Source: Auanema rhodensis
Taxonomy: Eukaryota > Nematoda > Chromadorea > Rhabditida > Rhabditidae
Direction of reading: 5' to 3'
DNA length: 64,000 nt
NCBI GenBank assembly: GCA_964057225.1
Contig: OZ059897.1
Coordinates: 12,524,001-12,588,000 of the forward strand
Program-made: the position numbers and the translations under genes
Notes under the pieces: model-generated
The model's database searches: none
What the model saw: only the letters and a program-made list of their open reading frames with translations
What the model was told of the DNA's origin: nothing
Shown here: positions 25,608 to 37,200 of the stretch, in pieces
Layout of the letters: every line of letters begins with the position of its first letter
How positions within the stretch are numbered: position 1 is the first letter of the stretch

Positions 25608-28044
25608 TGGATATGTATAAGTGAATAATTATTTTAGATGAAAAGAAGAAAAGAAAGAAGATGGAAAAATAAATATAAAAAAAAAGTTCAATATCTGGTT
25701 TTTGGCTCCGGATGTACATATATTAATAGTTTGTAGAGAGGATGATATTATGTGGAAAATAGAAACTAAGATCGATTTCTACATATATATCAATTCTTTT
25801 AGTAAAGCTGATTTATGATTATCCTGGAACAACAGGAATAGAAGTAAATTTGAATACATAAAAACAGAACCGAATGAAGCGTTAGAAAGATGATGACAAT
25901 GAGAATAATTCAAGAGGAGGAAATGATGAAAAGACATGTCAAAACCGGGTATAGTTAAAGAGGATAACTAAACCTTGCAAGATCATGACTGATGTCCGTA
26001 ACTGAATGAAACGATGAAAAGACGTTGGAAAAGAAAAGTTGATTGTGTAGTAGAAACAGGATTACTTTGGAAAGGCTATAGAGCGGTCATTTCTCGCCTC
26101 ATAATAAACTTTGTCGGCCCGCTGGTGGCTTATCGTAAAACCAATGCTATGACATCAAGAATTAGCCACTTAAGAGCATCCGACCAAATATATTCCATTT
26201 TCTTTTCTTTTAAGGTAATAATATGAGTTTATATAAAGAAGAATAGCGCGAACCTAGATCGTTTAAACATCTTTCATCCATTTCAACTATCTTTGTCATG
26301 GATCGTCTTTACTCGTCTTAACGTTCGTTAGAAATTGTACTCATCTATAGACACTATTCTATCACTTAGGTGCTTTTTCTGTTAAAAAATATTTCATCTC
26401 ATCATATACATCAATATATCTTGTCAAAAGAGAAGATTTCAGGCCATCTACGACGGCATTTGATGTGAGGCTAAAGAAAATTGAACTATCCCGCTGTGAC
26501 AATGTCAAATCAAAATACAAAGATTCCGAATTGTGGGTAACCTTCTACCAATTTATAATACTGTTTTTTGGATCATTCCATGCAGATAAATTGAAAATAA
26601 TCTATTTAGTTTGAAAGTTTTGAAGATGTTTTATACGAAACATGAATAGTTCATGAAACGAATAAAGAATAAAATAAATTACCTTTATTTTCGATACAAC
26701 TTATTTTATAAAAGAAGAAGAAAAACGATGACAAATCTGAAAATAACAATAATTAATGAAGAAGAAAAAGAAAAGAATAAATTAAAAAGAGTCATATATA
26801 TCGGAATACAACCGATTATCAGGTACATAAATTTATAAATAGACATATAATTAAAATATTCAAATTAAGTTTAATATTCAAATTATGTTAATTAAATTAT
26901 GTTGTCATAGTAAAGGTTATATATAAGTAAATTGTTAGTTTGACACCTAAATATTGTATTTATATCCAATTATATGATTAATCAATATCAATATATTTAT
27001 ATATAAATTCTACCATTTCTATATTTATACGTAATAATAATTTATTGTTTTAATATTTAATTATAAATAAACGTAATTATAAATATAAATATATATACTA
27101 TATGTAAATGATAAGAATCTTTTCCTTTTTATTTAATTTCTCTATTACAGTACTATACCGTCATCTTTGACACCTTTTAGATATCTTTGGCATGCCTTAG
27201 ATTTGATATGTATCCAATCCTAATAAGATGCCGGTAGTTATTAAATAATTTATAATGTGAGAACGGATTATAGCATAATTAAAAAAGACTTTGGACTATC
27301 CGCATGTATAGTTAGTACTTTATAAATATACTTTTTTTCATTTACTACTTGTGGACTCAGATAGTGCTGCAACATACAACATCTTTTCTTCTATCAATCA
27401 TATCGATAGAATTTTCATTGACAACTCGATCTATTCTTTGTCTTCTCTATTCACATTTTGCCTTTTCATTCTCTTCATTTTCAACGATTTATAGACACTC
27501 ATAGGATGATAATATGATTTTCATGAAATATAGACGTGATCCTTTTTTTACTATTATTTTTATTTTTAATGTACTGTTTTTCTTGTTTAGTAATGTTAGA
27601 TCATGTTTTCTAATGTTTCTAAATTATTTTACATATATGATATGTCTATATAATATTATTATTATTATATAATATTACATACATGATTAGCATATCATAA
27701 CTATATTTGTTTCAATTATTTCACATGAATTCTTTATTCATGTATATATTTGAAATTTAAAACAATCTGACGTGGTGATGTGAATGGAATTTTTTTTGTT
27801 TTGTTCTCATAGACTACCTGTAATATTTCAATTCTCCACCTCCTCCTTCATATTTAGTATAAAATGAAGTATTTTTTGCCAGTTTTTGACAATTTTTTTG
27901 TCTTTTGATGATGAAGTTTTTGTACTTCTAAACGTTGTCAACAAAATCTGTTGTAACCTACTTTTTGTTCTTTACTAATTATCTCATTAACTTTTTTTTT
28001 AAACAACATTTCTTATCAACATTTCTGAATGCTATATTGAATTT

Positions 28045-28060
28045 CCCCCCTCCCCCCCCC
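28045..28060. repeat. Homopolymeric C tract (C6-T-C9)
   Basis: This is a G-tract on the minus strand, a second guanine-run of the kind seen at 25.6 kb, with one interrupting base. Confidence 0.7.
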
Positions 28061-30789
28061 AGCGTAAGAATTAGTTCGTCCTTCTATCTTTTACTATTTA
28101 TCTGTAATAGAAACGAGAGAATATGTTTGTTTTGTATAAGCATTAGAGACAACGATAGAAGTACTTCTCAACACCTTTTCGTCCACTTAAGCTACTATAT
28201 TACCATAATATATAGATTATTAGTCGAAACTAACCAAGTATCCTCTGTTTATACTTTTGATTTCAATGACTCCAGCGATTAGGACAATAGGAAAAGCATC
28301 AAAAATCGAGAAATAGTTGAAACAGCTTGATAAACGTTGAGACTATATTAGAATGATGATGCAATGAAAGCTAAATATTATGAATTATTATGTCTTTTTT
28401 CATTGTTTTTATTAATTGATCAAATAATTTCTATTATATAGAAGATATATATACTTTAGATATAATAAGATATATTAAAAGAAGTAAAATAAATCCAGAT
28501 CAGAAAGTAAAATAATGCTGGATAATATAATAAATGAAAAACTAGTTTTTTTCACTTCGATTGACTTGATTTTATATTTTCTGATTCACATATATGCATG
28601 TACATTGCTTTATAAAGCTGTTTTTCTTTTAGATAAATATATAATGTAAACATTAAGATATATAACTTATTATATATTTTATTTCCCTTTAATATGCTTT
28701 TATATTGCTTTGTAACCCTAAGCTGACAAGATGAGGTGTGAATATCCTTAGGTCATATTTCCTTAAGTGATATATTTGCCTAGTAAATGATGGATTACAT
28801 TGATTTGTTGATGCTATTTACCTCAGTTGTTCTGATATCTTGTAACTATCTTTCTCTTGCTTCTTTGTCTCCTCTCTTCAACTTTCTTAGCAAAGTGATA
28901 TCTTCCTATCTCAGCTGTCTGCAAGCTTTACTTACGCTGTAATTTTATGGTCGGCACGCGGATAGATTTGTCGACTTCCAGCCATCTGGAAGCAATTTAT
29001 GTTTTCTGCTCATCGTTATCGTTTATCACTTGCGTGCCATCTGAATTTACAGAAAAGTGATATATGAATTCTACCGTTCATATCTCTTTCATCATGATGC
29101 TTCCAATTGGCTGAATGTAAAGCTGAATCATCCACATGTATTGGAATGATAATTCTACAATATTCTACTATTTCTACAATAATTTTTGTATTTTGAAAAT
29201 TCAAAAAAAAAAAATGTGAACATAGAAGGATATTTTGATAAGTAATTTTAAAATATTGATGTTTGCTTGGCTATTGTTTTGGCCTTTAGACCCATACTTT
29301 ATCGGTTTTTGAGCTTATTCACAATCTCTTGTTTTCAAACATGATCGTTTTCAACAATTTTTGTTACAAACGAAACCTATTCACGCTGTAAAAGAGATTT
29401 TGATTTCGTTGATATTTGCCATACATCAACAATCCACCTAATCCTATTTAGGTTCATCATGAATGGATATCATTCCAACCAGTTCTGCTATACTCTGCAC
29501 AATGACATTTCTCTTTATTGTCTTGTTCTTTTTCTGTCTTTCAATATATCTTCATCTCTGAATTTTCGAATTGAAGCCTTTTTCTCTTTTGATGATACAG
29601 CCCATCAGTTTCAATATTCCGTATCTGCTGATGAGTCATCTCTTAGTTTGAGACTTGTCATAGACATGCTTCATGTTCTGCACTACGAAGATATTTATTT
29701 TGCTGTCCATGCAGCTAATTGATTCTTCTGTTTCATTCACTTTATTGTTAAATCATTCGTTTTCTTTTAATTTTATCAGATAGATAGTTAGTTGAAAGAA
29801 CGGCTTAAATTGCTTTGATTGCTCATTCGTCTCTATTGAATTTGCTTTTCGTTTTTTCTGACTATCCGTCAAAGTGAATTCGTTTTTTTCAAGTTTCGTT
29901 AATTTGCCTTATTATCAGATTCATTTATTAGAATAAATAACCATTTGATTAATTGTATTGCTTGTTTACCTTTGTCTAATAATTCTTTTGATTGAAAAAT
30001 CTTTCTTTTTTCATATTTTTTCATAGTTTCTATTATATTTAACTGAGAGTTACAACATTTTCAAAATTATTAATAACACTTATACTTCTAGCATTTTGAA
30101 CTTTTATAGTTTAGAATTTACATGTTTTAAACATTTTTTTTTCATTTTTCCTTGTTGAAGTGTATTATATAACCAGTTCATGTTATGAGTCATGTGTGTT
30201 ATCTATAAAACATACTAACATCATCTTCCAAATTTGATCATTTTACTTTTGTTTTCACCCACTTTATGCAGGTTTTTGTACTTAGTAATCGTTTAAAGAG
30301 CATTACCCCCTCATAATTCCAATTTTACCTTTATACTCTGTTCTGTCTTTCTCTCTTTATTATCATTTTCAATGATTTTGGATCTGCAGAGATGTCAAGC
30401 TCATAGACAGGTGTCAAGATTTCTTTTTAAATTTTGAATTTCATATTATACTTCACTATAACTCTAATTTATCTCATTATAAGTATTTAAAAGATATTTA
30501 AATATTATTTTAAATTTATAAAGTGACATAGTCAGTTGTCTTGATGATGAAAGTGATGACATGGTCTGACATATAACGTCGACTGACGTTCTCAAATTGC
30601 CCTCAGGGCTGTTTGTGTCAGCTTTCTCACCTATTAAGACAATAGAGGATAGAACAAAAAAAATATCTCAGTCACCTCCCATCTGAAGAATCATTGGAAT
30701 CATTGCTCCATTCAATTTATTTCATTCATCTCTATGATCTCGTCTGCTGCTCTTATTGACTTATTTCAGTTAATTTCGTAATAATTCTT

Positions 30790-30799
30790 TTTTTTTCAG
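30790..30799 (+). promoter_or_regulatory. Putative trans-splice acceptor for the small secreted-protein gene
   Basis: A T-rich tract ending in TTTTTTCAG lies 11 bases before the ATG at 30811. It is a strong nematode 3' splice site with no convincing upstream donor, so spliced-leader addition is the simplest reading. Confidence 0.5.
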
Positions 30800-30810
30800 T
30801 GTAAAGCATA

Positions 30811-31254
30811 ATGAACACTAAGCTAGTTTTCATTCTTGTTGTGTTAGTCTCAGCTACCCAGGCTGATTGGTGGGATGATTTAGTTTCTAAGGCTTCTGAT
30901 GGACTTTCTTCTGCTGGAGATTGGATTCGAGAAACCGCAGGTCCAACAGTTAGGTTAGGCTTCTTCCATCTGAACTTCACAATTAACTAAAACGATTCAG
31001 AGAGAAATTCAATGATGCCAAGACTACTCTTCAAGACCCAGAGACTCACCGAACAATCAAGGAATGGATATCAGAGGTTTCAACTTATTCTTTCGAGTTT
31101 ATCTTAAAATTCTTAATTTCAGAAGGCTGAAGCAGCTTCTGAGTTTGCTCAAACTGAAGTTTTACCCGAACTTAAGAAAATCTATAATGCTGCTACAGCT
31201 AGTAACGAAGAACAGCCAATACCAACTCCTCGTCCTAACGAAGAGTCCAATTAA
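30811..31254 (+). CDS. Small secreted helical protein, 3 exons, 116 aa, unknown function
   Basis: Exons 30811-30953, 31001-31076 and 31123-31254 are joined by two introns of 47 and 46 bp with GT/CAG ends and consistent phases. The protein begins with a signal peptide (MNTKLVFILVVLVSA, cleavage near TQA|DWW). Apart from the acidic/proline-rich end, the mature ~98 residues look wholly helical and amphipathic (KFNDAKTTLQDPETHR, then a KAEAASEF...PELKKIY stretch), with no cysteines. Compact genes of this kind with tiny introns are typical of abundant nematode secreted proteins. The look is that of a lipid- or surface-interacting helical protein, but I do not recognise a named family and assign no function. 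A candidate poly(A) signal lies about 200 bp downstream. Confidence 0.85.
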
Positions 31255-31450
31255 CTCATGTAATATCAATGTAATAGCATAAATTTCTGTTACCACAGAA
31301 CGCAAACTCCCTTTTCAATTTGATTTTCCGGCTTTACGGTTTCCCTCGACAGTTTACCTTGATCTATCGTAATATTTTTTTTCTTTTAATATTCAAACAT
31401 TATTATAACAAAATATAATTATTATGTATTTGATCAATAATTATAAGATC

Positions 31451-31456
31451 AATAAA
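31451..31456 (+). terminator. Candidate poly(A) signal (AATAAA)
   Basis: AATAAA about 197 bp after the stop of the small secreted-protein gene. The surrounding DNA is AT-rich, so chance matches are likely. Confidence 0.35.
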
Positions 31457-31459
31457 TTT

Positions 31460-33261
31460 ATTTATTTAAAACAAAGAAAAATAATATTATAAAGAAATAC
31501 ATATGTATACATATACAAATATATCATTTTTTCCCCTTTATCTTGGAAATAAATATTGAAACGTTACGAAATTATATTCTGAAATCTTGAATCACATCAA
31601 CTATCATCATGGATGCTACTATGAGCAATAAATGTATTCATAAAACATCTTTTCAAATATATGACTTCTGTCATTTGAAAATGGTTTTTTATAAATTTGT
31701 ACGAAAGAAACTACCGTTTCATATAAACATTCAAATATTATATATTGAAGAGATATATATTAATATATACAAAACTTTCACTTACCTCTCCTTTAAATCC
31801 CTTCTTTTATTAGTTTTTTTTCTTTTTTATGACTTGTCCATCTATATGTTTCCTCCTTGTATAACTTACTTCATTCATTCATTCATTCATTCAGTTTTCT
31901 TTCTTTAACTTCAACTCTCTTGAGGTTCCCAGAGTGTGATGAAAACTCACATTGAGTCAGAAGAGTATGGCATTCCAATGGATTGATATACCTGAAGATG
32001 AATCAGATTCAGGTTATGTATCACTGAAATTGAACGAAACAAGATAGAAAGGCAGCTAATGAGAATGTGATATATGACATTCATACCCTACAGCTAAAAA
32101 TTCCAAACTAAAAATTCCATTTCAAAGTTCAATATTGGATCAAAAATCTGTTTTTTTTCTCTTTTTTTTTGTGAATATAATAAAATACAGGCGGGAAATA
32201 TAACAATATATAGTACATAATATATCCAAAACGTTCAAATAATTAGCAAAGAACAGCAAAAAAATTATTTTATATAAGTTTTATTATATTTTTATTTTTT
32301 AAATTTTATTTATAAAATATTTAATTACTTCATTTATTTAATTATTATTTTATATAATGTACTAATTAAGTTCAATGTATCATCTATAAACAGACAATGA
32401 CGAGTATGAGGATTGAAGGCAAAATATGATGTTGATGATGATCCACGGAACAGAAAGTTAGATGATGATACAGTCATCCCTCTCATGTACTACTCTTCTT
32501 CTTTGTCCTCAATGGCCTCTTATCATTCCCAAATCAATCATATAGCCAAATATAGCAAATGAATTAACTTAGGACGACGACCATATAAGGAAGGATATAG
32601 CCAGCCGAGGAAATGATGATGATGATGATCGTCTACCTTTCGCTGACGGAACTGTCGTCGTAACAGTCGTCCTCATCTTCCTCGTCTTGTTGTTGTCTTG
32701 ATTATTTTGATCATTGTTATCATCGTGTCTTCTCTCTGAATCCTCGCTTATCATCCGAATATCTCAACTCGTTGTGGTCCAGTTACCTGGGTTTATATCT
32801 ATTTCTCCCTGTCTTGGCAGTATTATTCCTCATCTCATTCACTCGTTTCTCTCTTCGTTTATCAATGCTTTATTCATATCTTATTCTATCTCTCTTTCTT
32901 CATTATCCTATCAGTGCTCATCCATACCTCCAATCATCATCTCAATTCATTAGTGTCTCTCTCTCATTCTCTTTCTCTTTCTTACTCTCTTATGGATGTG
33001 GGAGGAGGATCCTGAAGATACAGAGTCACCTAAAGAGAAAGAGAGGAAAGAAGGTTAGAAAGAAAAAGAACGAGAGAAAGATTGTGTTGGAAAGAAAATT
33101 CATTCAATCCCACCAATATCTCTGTTCTTGGAAATTTTTCTTTAATAACTAAGGCTGTATAATTGGTATAATTCCTTTAATTCTAAGTTCTTAGATAAGA
33201 ACATCTTGCTTGATTTCATTCTATTCTAGTAATACATATTTCTTATGCTATTTCATTATCT
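31460..33261. other. Intergenic region upstream of perlecan
   Basis: Between the small secreted-protein gene and the first perlecan exon. It contains an (ATTC)n repeat, a GAT-rich patch near 32610-32630 and pyrimidine-rich DNA at about 32780-33000. The open frames here read Ser/Leu/Ile-rich translations of the pyrimidine tracts and are not supported as genes. It may hold the promoter of the long perlecan form. Confidence 0.5.
31871..31892. repeat. (ATTC)n microsatellite
   Basis: Five tandem copies of a TTCA/ATTC tetranucleotide. Confidence 0.75.
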
Positions 33262-34232
33262 ATGATTTCATTTTCTAATAATATACGAGGACTATCTGTC
33301 CATATTCTGATAACAAGCTTTATACTATTCTGCCTATTATCACATTCTTCGCATGGCTGGCCCTTAGAAGGATCTGGTAATGCTCAAGATTCATCCCATG
33401 AAGATGAGATTGGACCAGAACTTGATGCTGAAGATTTATTACGACCTCCAGACACTACAGGTATATTTTGAATATAATAACTTAAAACTTTAAGAAGCAA
33501 ATGATCAATAAAGTTTTGCTTGTAAGAGCTAATGAATTATCTATTAGAAAATTTCTAAACAATTTCTTCAAAATGAGCAGTTTCTCTAGTTTCACGTTTT
33601 CTTAAGCTTTAACTTTCCTTAGTTAATTTTTTGTAATTGTTTTTTCTTGTCATTAGTTAATATATAATTAATATAATTAGATATATAGGATTTGTTTCCG
33701 TGGAAGATACAGTTTACTACGATTTTTCTGTTTTGATAACAAGGTCATAATCATTATTTTCTATTGATAACCATATAGAATATATAATCCTTCATTTATT
33801 TTATTTTATATAATTTTGATTATCAAATAATCAAAGATTAATGATAATTTCTTTTTAAAGTTCTATCATGAATTTTGATTCAATTTCACATCTTCGTAGA
33901 GTTTTTTTATCATTTTCTGTTTGAAGAACAGTTTAATTGACAGAAAAAAATGCTAAAATCTGCCATGATGCTTCTTGTTCCTGTTTCTACAACTTCTAGA
34001 TGAAATATAATTTTTATTTGGAATTTCGATAGTGGGATCATATTCTTACAAGTATTCGCACGACTCGGAATTATGTATTCCTATTTCAAGCTCCGTAGTG
34101 GAAATCGACACCTAATGCTGTCGAACTTGTTCAAGACACCTTCCATTTTCTTTCTATGTTCTCTCATCTTACCTTCATATATTATTCCGACGTAGTTATG
34201 CTTCATTTCTTTCTGCTCAACATGCTCTCTCT

Positions 34233-34288
<56 letters not shown>

Positions 34289-37200
34289 ACTTGTTGTCTT
34301 TCTCCTCCTTTATTTCCGTATTTCCCTTGCTCTCTCATCTCGTTCCATCAAGTCTCCCGTATTCTTTCTTTCTGCAGAAGCTTAACATGACTCTGACTGT
34401 CTGCACAGTCATCGTGCACAATCTTCTATGATGCTGTGATTGTCCCTTCTGTCGGCCTATTCAAACATTGTGATGATGGTATCAGGACTCCGCCCACCCT
34501 GAGGGTTGGCTAGATCTAGCTGAAGATCTCGTACCGAAGAGGTTCCACCACCCATACTCTACCTCGTTCATTTCATCGCCGATCGCTTAGTTCAGCTAAC
34601 TAAGTTCAGAGTAGATAGAATACGAGCTTCCAGTAGAAGAACATCTCACTTCTCTTCGCGTCTCACTTACTGATCATTCAACTCCGATCGACAGTCCAGC
34701 CGGCTAGATCATCAGGAGATCATGGTTTTACCGATTTCGGTAGCATTATCGCTATCGATTCTGTATCGTATAACAATCAATTTACCTGATTTACCGTATT
34801 CACGGGAATTACGAACACCAGGATCAGAAGATTTTCTATCGACATCTAAGCATCTTACTCAAGCTGTTGATAGACTTTTGCAAAATATTCCTGGAGAACA
34901 TCGCTCCTCTGTCTATCAGTTTAGGTTTGTAACCTGAAATAATTCTACGGGTCCACTCGTTTGTTCATATTTTTTAGTTATCATCAAGTTATTGGTACTC
35001 TAGCATCTCTTGATGTATATTCTGATGAAAATTCTGGTGCTGTTCGTCAAGCGTTTCTAAAGGCTTTTGATAACGGATATATTGGAAATTATGCTGTTGC
35101 TTCTGATGGATTTGAGTTTCATTCCGTCAAAGGTCCGCATAGCTAACGTTTAACTATATATTCGTAACATATCTCTTTATATCATCCTTTAATTTCGTAA
35201 AAAGCATTTTTCCTCTTTCTTCCGTTTCTTTTTCGTTTATTCTCTTACCCACTCAATTCCGTTTTGATTTCTTTCTCTCAAATCGTTTTGAATCTCGCCG
35301 TAGCGAACTAATGTCTTTGCCGAAGTTGCATCGTGTAGCTCCGGTACTGCTCCTACGACGTCGTTGTCATGTCATCGTCGTCATCCGACAACCTTGTGTA
35401 CTCTTTGTTACGATTCGGAACAAAAATGAGAGAAATGATTGAAAAACGCACTTTGAAACTGAGGACAGGAACGGAAGGAGAAATGTTTCATTTTTGGTTT
35501 ATAGAGTAAGCAAAAGGAAATGAACGCTATAACATTTTGATTTATGCAAAACTACATTGAATCAGTTGTATAACAGAAAATTCTTTTCATATGATATTTA
35601 CAAGTTTTAATATTATTTTTAGCTTCTAATACAAACTGTTCGGCTCTTGAATTCCAATGTTCTGATGGAACTTGTATTAGTGCAAAATTGAGATGTAATC
35701 ATCATAGAGATTGTCCAGATGGTAGTGATGAAAGTGCCAAATTCGGTATATTCTTATGAGAATAATCGTAAATATATGAAAAATATATTTTTAGCTCAAT
35801 GTAAACATCATATTCCCGTAATTTATCAAACGGATAAGATATTCTCTGTACCACTTGGAGGAACTATCCATTTATCAGCAATCATTGATATGCTTGATGA
35901 TAGTCATCAGGTAATCATTATAGTTTTACTTAAATTCCTTTGTATAACTATTCGGTTTAAGGTAATTTGGTCTCGTAACGAGAACATCATTGCTGAAAAC
36001 TCTTTGGCTTTAACTGATGATGATCGCTTAAACGTGTATCGTTCTCATGATGAATATTTCCTTACAATCACCAATGCTAACAGTCGTGATTCTGGAGCTT
36101 ATAAGATTCAAATTCAAGGTTTACCTGTTAACGCCACTTTTGAGGTTAGTTGCAACTTCATATGTATATTTGAAAATTTTTAATGAATATTTCTTCAAAT
36201 AAATTAATTTGAAGGTACGAATTACTGCTGATACTGTTCCAATGGAATCATCTGAATGCCCTGAAGGTGAACGTGCATGTAAATCGGGTCACTGTCTTCC
36301 AGTTACACAGTTTTGTGACCGAATCACTCAATGTCCAGATGGTGATGATGAAGCCAATTGTACTGGTATGTATCCTTTTATCATTTTCAACATTTATTTC
36401 AACAAATCAAACAAAACTTATTGCAAAGGAGAAAAAGATACGAAAAACTTGCAACATGATATTGTGCTATCTGTTTGTTTATTAGATATTTCCTTTGAGA
36501 GCATTTTTTGCAATTTTAAATTTTATTTTATTCCAAAGATAGAAAGATATTTTATATTTTTTACTTTTAAAGTCTTTTTTTGTCCCTCCATTTTATCATT
36601 ATATTACTTATTTAGGAAAAAAGTTATTGCCCATTCAAACTTTTAAACTTTTATATTTTAAAAACTGAAAATTAGGTTTTGAAGGTATTAAAAAACATAA
36701 AAAATACAAATATTCTTTAATATTTCATGTAAATTTTAATAAAAATACAGTTTTCTATTTTAGTTGTTGTCTGCTCTTCTACTGAAATTCGTTGTGCTTC
36801 AACGAATGTATGTGTACCAGCTAGCGTGAAGTGTGACGGGTGGAATGATTGCCAAGATGCTTCCGATGAAAAGGTACAAATCGATAAAAAAATCTTATTT
36901 TTAAGAATTTTTAAGAAATTTTGTTTTTTGTTTACAAAATTATTTTTAGGATTGTCCAGTTGAACCTACACATCGTCCCATTTCTCATATTAATCATAAG
37001 AAAAATTCTCGTTTGACTGTCACCTGCGAGGATGGCTCTGCTCCAGAATATAGTTTGTGAGTTTACTAATCCGATTACATTAGATTATCATTTTTGATTC
37101 ATTTTCTTTAAAACATTCAGCAAATTCTGAAGCATTCAAGCGTATTTTCAACATTTTTCATTTTCTGATTATTTTTTTCCTGATAGAGAAAGAAAGAGAG

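Larger units (their letters stand above)
20671..30789. other. 10-kb gene-poor interval
   Basis: It lies between two divergently transcribed genes (minus-strand LPMO-like gene and plus-strand small secreted gene), so it probably contains both promoters. Open frames here are short, low-complexity and without splice-consistent neighbours. Visible structure is limited to simple repeats and homopolymer runs, plus a short hairpin (AAGCCT, six-base loop, AGGCTT, then T-run) at 25497-25517. I cannot point to a coding exon or an RNA gene. Confidence 0.5.
33262..35132 (+). other. Perlecan N-terminus: signal peptide exon and SEA module
   Basis: Exons 33262-33460, 34822-34924 and 34978-35132 encode a hydrophobic leader (core [18 protein letters not shown]), an acidic stretch with GSG and SSHED, and a SEA-like region ([11 protein letters not shown] ... 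[14 protein letters not shown]). Vertebrate perlecan domain I also carries heparan-sulfate SGD-type sites and a SEA module, so this exon group looks like a domain I. A serine-glycine-rich acidic segment in this position could accept glycosaminoglycan, but that is inference. Confidence 0.65.

Noticed and set aside
32714-33152. Overlapping plus-strand open frames of 79 and 126 codons upstream of perlecan
   Set aside because: The Ser/Leu/Phe-rich translations come from pyrimidine tracts followed by a purine tract; no domain and no donor in phase with perlecan exons.
34081-34431. Open frames on both strands over the CT repeat
   Set aside because: They are translations of a dinucleotide repeat (Arg-Glu and Ser-Leu runs).
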